A stretch of DNA of 13,237 bases, taken from positions 1 to 13,237 of the forward strand of contig PJAB01001622.1 in NCBI GenBank assembly GCA_002887195.1, written 5' to 3'. The DNA comes from Chrysochromulina parva. Lineage: Eukaryota > Haptophyta > Prymnesiales > Chrysochromulinaceae. Of the stretch, positions 1 to 6,900 are shown piece after piece. How positions within the stretch are numbered: the stretch's first letter is position 1; the number at the start of each line of letters is the position of its first letter. Position numbers and translations under genes: made by a program. The notes beneath the pieces were generated by a model, which was not told the DNA's origin, did no database searches, and worked only from the letters and a program-made list of their open reading frames with translations.

Positions 1-318
1 CCTTGTAAGGTGCAGTGCACGACTGCTGAATTCACTGACGCCGTGAGGACCGCTCCGGGCCACTCATCTCACAGCACATTCCACACACGATCCTTCCATA
101 CTGGGAGTCCTTTCCTAATAAGGTAACAGGGAGTCGTGTGATGAGTCAGGTACGGTCTACCCCGTAGAGTGTATGGTATTCAACAATACAGCAAGATACA
201 TCAGGATACGTCACGTATCCTGATAACAAACTGTCCCCCCAAACTTGATAACACACCCCCCCCTAACCCGCCGGCCGGGCGGAGGGGTGAGCGCGGGACC
301 GTGAAATAAGTCATAGTA
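1..318. other. Non-coding left flank
   Basis: I see no convincing coding region in this stretch. It holds a perfect 25-bp palindrome near its middle and two short C-homopolymer runs at about 235-240 and 258-266. A GC-rich patch follows, just outside the stop codon of the glycosyltransferase gene that reads leftward. The part nearest 318 should be the 3' untranslated region of that gene. No RNA gene or mobile-element signature could be recognised. Confidence 0.5.
200..224. repeat. Perfect 25-bp palindrome
   Basis: Two 12-base arms, ATCAGGATACGT and ACGTATCCTGAT, are exact reverse complements around a single C at 212. Symmetry stops at 199/225. As DNA it could bind a dimeric protein. As RNA the one-base loop would make a poor hairpin, so a terminator role is unlikely. 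It lies about 95 bp beyond the stop codon of the neighbouring leftward gene. Confidence 0.7.
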
Positions 319-1473
319 TTATAGAATCTTGCCTAAGCTGGATGTGGATGATTGTGGAGTGGCGCCACAGGACTGAGTGTCTGGGGGCGACAGGCAAGCG
401 TGCTGCCAGCGTCCAAAGCACTTCGAGGCCACATTAAGGCGCTCCCACTTGTCCGCCGTGCAGCACGCATGATATGCCACCGTGACATTCGAGATCATGC
501 TCACTTGGCTGGGAAAGATGGACCCATGGAGGCTAGAATTGTAGACGTGCCTCCCATAGAGGTAAGAATTGAACAAGGGGCCAGCGCGCCCAACAAGGAA
601 GGTTATCTGTGCCCCCCTCGGAGGGCGTGACTTGACGTCGAAGGGCATGAGAGTTCCAGTGATGTCGCTGCGGTACACGGCAAAACCACCCCAGCGCAAC
701 CCTGCAGAGTCCGACGAGAAGAGAGCTCGATTGAGGAGCAGCTGGTTGCCGATTCCAAAGAGCTTCTTGCGTTTTTTCCACTCACGAGCGTAAGTATCGA
801 TGTAGAAGAGAACGCGCGAGAGCAGCCGACGCGTCGCTGGCCTGTTGCGCATCAAATAGAAGCCCGAGTTAATGATGCCGTGCACTGAATGCCAGGTTCT
901 CACCGGCTCGATGAAGAAGCGTACGTCGACGGGCGGCAGTGCAAGCAACGTCGAGTATGGCCGGAGCGGCAGCACATCGACGTCGCTGAAGATGGCCGCA
1001 TCGCACTCGCGAATAACGTATGATCCGTTCGAATCCTGAGTGTGCAGAAGCTCATGCATGCGCCGAATGCCAGCCATCGAGCCTTCAAGATACTGCGCCC
1101 CAAGAAACTTTTCGCTGCCCTTGTTGTGGAACCTGCCGACTGATTGCCCAGAGTCGGGAGACATGTCGAGATGAAGTCGGTACGCCTGTTTCGGATCGTT
1201 CTTGATCATCTCGCCGATCCAGCTAACCCAGCAAGAGAATAAGCTGAGCGAAACCTTTGCGTTATTTGAGATCGCCACCACATGCAGCACGCTTGGTAAA
1301 TCGCACAGTGCGTCACCAGAACGCGGCTCAAAACGAGGTGGCTCAGACGCATAGCTCCCCTTTTCAAGAAACCAATGGCTACCATCGTTGAGTTTGGGAG
1401 CGATTGATCCGCGAACGAAGAGCAGCAGTGAAAAGGGTAGTAGTAGCAATTGGTTCCAACCAACGATGCTCAT
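319..1473 (-). CDS. Putative secretory-pathway glycosyltransferase (nucleotide-diphospho-sugar transferase type)
   Basis: This 384-residue protein probably moves a sugar from a nucleotide-sugar donor onto a protein or glycan in the ER or Golgi. Residues 1-25 form a hydrophobic signal peptide or signal anchor. The catalytic-type core runs from about 60 to 350. It has a DxD metal and nucleotide-sugar motif at D164-V-D166, inside a hydrophobic strand (AIFSDVDVLPLRP). An INSGFYLMRN segment follows at about 201-210, GNQLLLNRALF at about 242-252, and AYHACCTADKWERL near 333-346. This order matches the nucleotide-diphospho-sugar transferase family of algae and plants (Pfam Nucleotid_trans type). N-glycosylation sequons stand at N149, N312 and N329, as expected of a lumenal enzyme. 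The first Met gives the signal peptide directly, so I chose that start. Donor and acceptor cannot be read. A 44-bp piece encoding residues about 93-107 is repeated upstream of the gene. Confidence 0.75.
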   Translation of the reverse strand: MSIVGWNQLLLLPFSLLLFVRGSIAPKLNDGSHWFLEKGSYASEPPRFEPRSGDALCDLPSVLHVVAISNNAKVSLSLFSCWVSWIGEMIKNDPKQAYRLHLDMSPDSGQSVGRFHNKGSEKFLGAQYLEGSMAGIRRMHELLHTQDSNGSYVIRECDAAIFSDVDVLPLRPYSTLLALPPVDVRFFIEPVRTWHSVHGIINSGFYLMRNRPATRRLLSRVLFYIDTYAREWKKRKKLFGIGNQLLLNRALFSSDSAGLRWGGFAVYRSDITGTLMPFDVKSRPPRGAQITFLVGRAGPLFNSYLYGRHVYNSSLHGSIFPSQVSMISNVTVAYHACCTADKWERLNVASKCFGRWQHACLSPPDTQSCGATPQSSTSSLGKIL

Positions 1474-1643
1474 CTATAGCGGTCGCAGTTTGGGACCAGC
1501 GCGCTGCGCTTGCTTAAGAGAGATCCAAAGTGAGTATGACATAGTGATCTCCGTACTAGTTTCCGTACTTCGACGCAACTGATTGTTGCAAAGAGTGTGA
1601 AGAGAATTTGGGAATGCATGCAATTTTGTTCGGCGTGCTGCGT

Positions 1644-1687
1644 GTCGGGAGACATGTCGAGATGAAGTCGGTACGCCTGTTTCGGAT
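1644..1687 (-). repeat. 44-bp duplicated fragment of the glycosyltransferase gene
   Basis: The 44 bases at 1644-1687 are identical to 1153-1196, in the same orientation and 491 bp away. In the source gene they encode residues about 93-107 (KQAYRLHLDMSPD). Read on the minus strand, the copy still encodes those residues but lies upstream of the start codon, out of frame with the gene. Identity breaks off sharply on both sides (A versus T on the left, C versus A on the right). The copy therefore looks like a recent templated insertion or the remnant of a partial tandem duplication. Confidence 0.85.
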
Positions 1688-1691
1688 AAAC

Positions 1692-1716
1692 AAACCCTTG
1701 GATAGAAACCCTTGGA
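1692..1716. repeat. 14-bp tandem direct repeat
   Basis: AAACCCTTGGA occurs at 1692-1702 and again at 1706-1716, separated by TAG, giving a 14-bp period. It directly abuts the 44-bp duplicated fragment. It could mark the same rearrangement that created that copy, or be slippage. No function is implied. Confidence 0.6.
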
Positions 1717-1804
1717 CTTCATATCGTATGTTAAACTAAGACGAACCTCTCCCGGCTCCCCTCGATGCCTTTTTCGGGCTTTCGTCTTTTTTCTTCAACG
1801 TACC

Positions 1805-1840
1805 CAACGGGCGCCCCGTTGAATGTACCGAACAGTACAT
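1805..1840. repeat. Pair of short inverted repeats
   Basis: Two adjacent inverted repeats lie about 130-165 bp upstream of the rightward start codon. The first is CAACGGG/CCCGTTG around CGC (1805-1821). The second is ATGTAC/GTACAT around CGAACA (1823-1840). Both are perfect in their stems but short, so chance is possible. They are candidate protein-binding sites or 5' leader hairpins of the gene at 1969. Confidence 0.4.
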
Positions 1841-1968
1841 GTAGTTGCGTCTCTTTCCAATTGACACCCCGCTGTTTGAGATTCATTTCAGTATCGGGAC
1901 TTCTCAAGTCGAAACAGATTTCCGAAGCTTGACGGCCCTTCGAAGACGACTATCTCGCGCTTCCATCC

Positions 1969-3438
1969 ATGGCGTTCGGCGCGGTGGCCCTCGCGGTCAC
2001 ACTGTTTACACCAGTCGATTCTCTCAGTACTGCAACGAAGTCGGCGATGTGCATGAAGATCATGCACACGCCACGAAGCTTCGTGAAGATGCAGGGGGCC
2101 ATGGGCAGTCCTGGCGGCTTCGTCTCATCGCGCGGGCGTGGTGGTTCGCCGTCACCGCCGCAGGGCAACCCGCCGCAGGGCGGCATGGGCATGCCGCCGC
2201 AGGGTGGCATGGGCATGCCGCCGCAGGGTGGCATGGGCATGCCGCCGCAGGGTGGCATGGGCATGCCGCCGCAGGGTGGGATGGGCATGCCGCCGCAGGG
2301 TGGGATGGGCATGCCGCCGCAGGGCGGCATGGGCATGCCGCCGCAGGGCGGCATGGGCATGCCGCCGCAGGGTGGCATGGGCATGCCGCCGCAGGGTGGC
2401 ATGGGCATGCCGCCGCAGGGTGGGATGGGCATGCCGCCGCAAGGTGGGATGGGCATGCCGCCGCAGGGTGGGATGGGCATGTCGCCGCAGGGTGGGATGG
2501 GCATGCCGCCGCAGGGAGGCATGGGCATGCCGCCGCAAGGTGGGATGGGCATGCCGCCGCAGGGTGGGATGGGCATGCCGCCGCAGGGTGGGATGGGCAT
2601 GCCGCCGCAGGGTGGCATGGGCGGACCTGGCATGCAGGGTGGCCCTGGTGCCGGGCCCATGGGCGGCATGCCGATGCCCGGCGGCATGGGCGGCGGTATG
2701 CCAGGCCAGATGGGTGGCCCTGGTGCCGGGCCCATGGGCGGCATGTCGATGGGCGGCGCCGGGCTCATGGGCGCTGGGCCGATGGGCGGCATTCCGATGG
2801 GCGGCATGCCCCGAATGGGCGTCCGCGAGTCTGTCATGTCGCGCATGCAGGGAGGCGCAGCCTTTGGTGGGTACGGTGACACGAGGCCTCAGTTTGGGAG
2901 CCCAGGCAGCGTACGTGAGTCCGTCCTCGGCGCTCTCAGCTACAACAACGCCGTCGCCGGCGATGGCGCGGTCCTCACTCCCGTGCGTGACCTGGTGTAC
3001 CTCGGCACCGGAGGGCGCATGGAACCCGTACGCGATGCGGCCGCACGCCGAGCGATGCGCTATGGGCGATTCGGCTCACCCAACCCATACGGCCAATCGT
3101 CGCCGTACATGGGCGCGGGCGTCGTGTCCACTCGGAACGGGTACCCGGCGTCACAATACGGCGCGACTTCGTCCTCTGCCACGGCGCCACGATTCAGCAA
3201 CGTGGCCCAGGAAACGTGGGGCGGCGCACCCGCAATGGGCGGCATGCCGCCACCGATGGGCATGCCCATGGGCGGCGCCGGGCCCATGGGCGGGATGCAG
3301 CCACCGATGGGCATGCCCATGGGCGGCGCCGGGCCCATGGGCGGGATGCAGCCACCGATGGGCATGCAACAGCCGGGCATGCAACAGCCGGGCATGCAAC
3401 AGCCGATGGGCAACCAGCAGTACGGTAACGGAAGGTAA
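1969..3438 (+). CDS. Secreted Met/Gly/Pro-rich octapeptide-repeat protein
   Basis: This 489-residue protein is of no family I recognise. Residues 1-20 form a signal peptide (MAFGAVALAVTLFTPVDSLS), followed by a basic stretch to about 42. If the host is a haptophyte, the two together could be a bipartite plastid leader. Residues 68-219 are 19 tandem copies of PPQGGMGM. Residues 220-284 are a looser GPMGGM-rich linker. Residues 285-420 hold more complex sequence with four VR[ED] motifs (285, 315, 339, 354). The C-terminus carries two identical 17-residue PPMGMPMGGAGPMGGMQ units and a short MQQPG run. There are almost no cysteines and little charge in the repeats, so they are probably disordered or assemble into a matrix or adhesive. 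Base differences between repeat copies fall almost only in third positions of this frame. That supports this frame over the other open frames. A structural or extracellular role is inference. Confidence 0.75.
   Translation: MAFGAVALAVTLFTPVDSLSTATKSAMCMKIMHTPRSFVKMQGAMGSPGGFVSSRGRGGSPSPPQGNPPQGGMGMPPQGGMGMPPQGGMGMPPQGGMGMPPQGGMGMPPQGGMGMPPQGGMGMPPQGGMGMPPQGGMGMPPQGGMGMPPQGGMGMPPQGGMGMPPQGGMGMSPQGGMGMPPQGGMGMPPQGGMGMPPQGGMGMPPQGGMGMPPQGGMGGPGMQGGPGAGPMGGMPMPGGMGGGMPGQMGGPGAGPMGGMSMGGAGLMGAGPMGGIPMGGMPRMGVRESVMSRMQGGAAFGGYGDTRPQFGSPGSVRESVLGALSYNNAVAGDGAVLTPVRDLVYLGTGGRMEPVRDAAARRAMRYGRFGSPNPYGQSSPYMGAGVVSTRNGYPASQYGATSSSATAPRFSNVAQETWGGAPAMGGMPPPMGMPMGGAGPMGGMQPPMGMPMGGAGPMGGMQPPMGMQQPGMQQPGMQQPMGNQQYGNGR
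2170..2625 (+). repeat. 24-bp coding minisatellite, 19 units
   Basis: Nineteen exact-length 24-bp units encode PPQGGMGM. The last unit ends in GG instead of GM. Variation is limited to wobble bases (GGT/GGC/GGA, GGC/GGG, CAG/CAA), apart from one CCG to TCG change that gives SPQGGMGM in unit 14. Neighbouring units often share variants: units 2-4 are alike, 7-8 are alike, and 11-13 and 16-18 are close. This is the pattern left by unequal crossing-over or gene conversion. Copy number probably differs between strains. Confidence 0.95.
3250..3408 (+). repeat. 51-bp perfect tandem duplication followed by 15-bp repeats
   Basis: Bases 3250-3300 and 3301-3351 are identical 51-bp units encoding PPMGMPMGGAGPMGGMQ, and the identity runs on another 15 bp. 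From 3364 to 3408 follow three 15-bp units (ATGCAACAGCCGGGC type) encoding MQQPG, MQQPG and MQQPM. The perfect identity implies a recent duplication. It is a second, independent expansion in the same gene. Confidence 0.9.
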
Positions 3439-3907
3439 TCCGTACTTCTTACCTCCGGTTCCGTGATCAGCCGCTGCTGCACCGACGCGGTGCGCAGACA
3501 ACGCATGCCATGTTGTCTCGCTCTATACATTGTTCGCGCATGTCTAGCATTTCGAAGTTCGAACGGTCGTGGGTGCGCGGAGGAGCGTGGCGTCCGCGCA
3601 GGCCCAGGGTCGATCATGGCTCAGGCGGGGAGCTCAGCAGCGGTTGTTCTCGACCGGAATCTTCAATCAAACGTACCCGCGCCGTGCGCGTCTCCCTGAG
3701 TTATATTTCATACGTTACGCGATCAAACACTTTAACTTTATTTTGCACTCGTTACCGACTTTCTCGATCACCGGGGCGGCCGCGCCCTAACCCCTATTTC
3801 GTTATATATTGTTGTTTAGCTTTTTTTAGGCTTGTTCGTACTGCACTATTAGACCCACTATCTGCTATCTCTCCTCTGAGCCTCTCTGAGCCTCTCTGCA
3901 ACGCAAT
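3439..3907. other. Convergent intergenic spacer (two 3' ends)
   Basis: This stretch lies between two genes that point at each other and should hold both 3' untranslated regions. It turns AT-rich from about 3710 to 3900, including TTATATATTG near 3801. A 10-bp repeat (CCTCT[CT]GAG type) runs from 3871 to 3898, just past the stop codon of the leftward gene. No poly(A) signal could be named with confidence. I see no coding sequence. Confidence 0.5.
3871..3898. repeat. 10-bp tandem repeat
   Basis: Three near-identical units of GAGCCTCTCT type (CTCCTCTGAG, CCTCTCTGAG, CCTCTCTGCA) sit just downstream of the stop codon of the large leftward gene. It is a short simple repeat in a 3' region, with no function assigned. 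Confidence 0.6.
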
Positions 3908-6900
3908 TTACTCCGGTCGATACTGCTTGAAGATCATATCCTTCGGGTCGAGGCCCGCAAAGCCAGCTTCCACCAGCTCGGCGTGGGTGCTGCGCAAGAA
4001 GATGACGAGCTCTTTCCACGCGAACCCGCCCTCTCGCAGCTGACGCAACGTGTAGCCAGCGGCTTTGAGATCCCTACCGGCGACTCCCGCCTCGTGCAGT
4101 GCCCCGGCGCTGGCGCCCGCGGCCTTGAGCTCGGCAACGCCCACGCCAATCTCGGTGAGCTCCTTGGTGCTGTAACCACCCTCGAACATTTCCTGTGTGG
4201 TGAAGCCGATGGCAGCGAGGTCCTTGGCGTAATACCTGCCCTCCACGCGCAGCGTAGACACGGGGCGCCCATCGGTGGCATCGACGCTGCGCTGTCGGAA
4301 GCCACCCTCGAGGAGCTCCTCTTGCGTGAACCCGCCCTCGCGCACCTGACGGCACGTGTACCCCCCGCTGCGCATCTCCGCCACCTGGAAGCCGATCATT
4401 CGCAACTCGGCCGCACTGTAGCCCTTGGCACGCAGTGCGCTGACCGAAGTCACGCCGTCAGCGCTCGTCTGCACCGCCTCCACCTCGCGCGGGTGGAAGC
4501 CCCCCTTGATCAACTCGGCTGCTGTGAAACCGACCTCGCCGAGGAGCTTTGCCTTGCAGCCGAGCTGGCGCAATTCGGCCGCGCTCACGCCGATGCCCTT
4601 GAGCTCGCGCACACGCAGGCCCAGCTCCCACAGCTCCTTGGCGTCGAAACCACCCTTGAACAAGTCGTCGTTGGTGCAACCTGCCGCCTGCAGCGCCGCT
4701 GCGGTCACCCCGGCCTTGCGCAGCAAGTTGACGCTGTACCCCAGCGCGCGCAGCACCTTCGGGCTGACGCCCGCCTCCGTCATCTCCTTCGCGCTCGCGA
4801 CAATCTTGAGCTGCTCAACGGTGAAGCCACCCTCGAGGAGCTCTGCGCAGGTGTAGCCGCCACCCCGCATCTCGGCTAACGAAGCGCCTTTGGCTTTCAA
4901 CTCACCGGCCGTGTACCCACCGTCCCGGAGCTCGGCGCATGTGTATCCCGCTCCTATGAGCTCCTTGGCGGAGAATTCCACTTGCGAGTCATGCATCTCC
5001 TTGGCCGTGTACCCCGCGTACGCGCCCTCACCCTCGGCGTACAGCTGGTCGCGGAAGCCACGTAGCTCCTTGGCAGAGTATCCGCCCTTTGCCAGCTCGC
5101 CCGCCTTGTATCCCTCCAGCTTGAGACGGTCCGCTTTGAAACCGGCCTCACGGATCTTGGCGATGGGCGTTCCCGCCTTTTTCAGCTTGAGCAGCCCGAT
5201 GCCGCTCTCTTTGAGCAGCGCCGCGTCAAACCCGGCGGCCTGCAGCTCTTGCGCATCGTAACCCGCCCAATCGAGGTGGTTGAGCTGGAAGCCGGCCTTT
5301 CGCATCTCGGGCGCCTTCCAGCCTGCCTCCTTGAGCGGCTTGCATTCGCATCCCGCCGCCACCAGCTGCGGGAGCGTGAAGCCCGCCTCGGTCGCCTCGA
5401 TCGTGTTGTAGCCCGCCTTGATCACAAACTTGCAGTCATAGCCAGCGGCCCTGAGCTCCGTCGCCGAGTAGCCCGCCTCCCGCAGCTCCGGACCCACAAA
5501 AGCTTTGGTGCTGCGCAGCTCGCTCGCGGTAAAGCCGGCAAGGCGCAGCTCCGGCGCCTTGTACCCGGCCACAAGTTTGAGCTCCGACGGCCCGAAGCCC
5601 GCCGCCTTGAGCTCTTCGAGCGTGAAGCTCGCGTCCTTGAGATCGAGCAGTCCATATCCGGCTTCGTCCTTGAGGGCGGAGGCGCCAAACCCGAGCGCCT
5701 TAAGCTCGTGCACGGTCGCATCTGCCGCCTTGAGATCTTTGACCTTGTAGCCGAGCGCCTTGAGAGCGGGCAGCTTGATGTCGCACTTGTCCATCAGGTC
5801 CTTGGCGCTGTACCCGGCCTCCTTGAGTTCGATTGGCCGGTGGCCGAGGGCCAGCAGCTGCTTCGGCTCAAAGCCGACATCGTGCAGCACACGCACTGTG
5901 AAGAGACCCTTCAGGTGTGCACGGCGCAGCTCCCCTGCGACGATCAGCTCGACCACCTGCGTCTGCCACGCGTCCACGTTCACCTCGCCGCGCCTGGCAC
6001 GCTCGATGAGTGCGACCACCTTGCTGGCGGACTCCTCCACCTTATGCTGGTCGACGAGGGACTTGGAGCGATCCTTGCGCAGTAAGTCGCCGATCAGCAG
6101 GACCTCAAGCAATCGAGGACCCCCCGGTCGCAGCAGGCGCGTCTCGTGCAGCGCGTCCTTGGCGATCTCGCCGCCCTTGCGCAGCTTGCCCACTGGGATG
6201 GGATAGCCGCTCTCCTGGCTCACGACAAGGCATTGCAACTCGGCGAGCGCGGAGGCGCTCTCAGCCAACGCCTCAATGAGCGGCGCGCCGCTGAACGCCT
6301 TGCTCGCCTCCGGACCGTTCCACTCGAAGCCGGAGATGGACAGGTTGAGGCGCGTGAGGCTCGAGTTCTTGATGAGCGCATCGAGCAGGGGCGGCACTTC
6401 GACCTCGGAAATGTGGTATGTGCAAGACCACTCGTAGATGGCGCCCCTCTTCAGAGCATCGAGCGGGAGACCGTACCCAACTTTCAGAAGTTGGTTGGCC
6501 TTTTCGCGTACCGTGATGCCAGCTTCGCGCGCCGACTGAACGAGCTCGATCCACGCCTTGAGCGACGTGATGGTGCTGATCGCAATCGAGCGCGGCAAGA
6601 TCTCAGAGAAGGGCGCTCCGTCGATGGACGCGTTGAGCAGGCTGAGCTCCGTCGCGGTCGCCATGCCCGCGTGCACGCGAGAAAAGACCGTGACCATTAT
6701 GTAGGATTGGAGGATCATCTGCGGCAAGCTCTCGATGAGCACCTCGGCGATGATGCGGGTCGCCTTGTACGCCGGGATGAACTGGCGCATCTGGTCCGTG
6801 AGGCAGGGCACGACGGGCAGCAGCCCAAACGGCTCGAGGAACATGAGGCAGTCGAGTCCGAGCATGCCCAAAGGGAAACCAAGGACAACAAAGAAGCGGT

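Larger units (their letters stand above)
1474..1968. promoter_or_regulatory. Divergent promoter region
   Basis: This 495-bp spacer separates the start of the leftward glycosyltransferase from the start of the rightward octapeptide-repeat protein, so it must contain both promoters. It is richer in A and T than its neighbours. It carries a 44-bp copy of glycosyltransferase coding sequence, a 14-bp direct repeat and two small inverted repeats. No clear TATA box could be fixed for either gene. The two genes may be co-regulated, but the sequence only shows the geometry. Confidence 0.5.

Noticed and set aside
1845..3617. Several other long open frames on both strands across the octapeptide gene (for example 1845-2879 and 2138-3466 on +, 1950-2882 and 3060-3617 on -)
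   Set aside because: A 24-bp repeat without stops is open in all frames it lacks stops in. These frames encode monotonous repeats such as GWHGHAAA or CRRRVAWA. The wobble pattern among units supports only the frame starting at 1969.
3510..4043. A 177-residue rightward frame in the convergent spacer
   Set aside because: It runs from a 3' region into the antisense of the large gene. Its composition changes halfway and no domain is visible.
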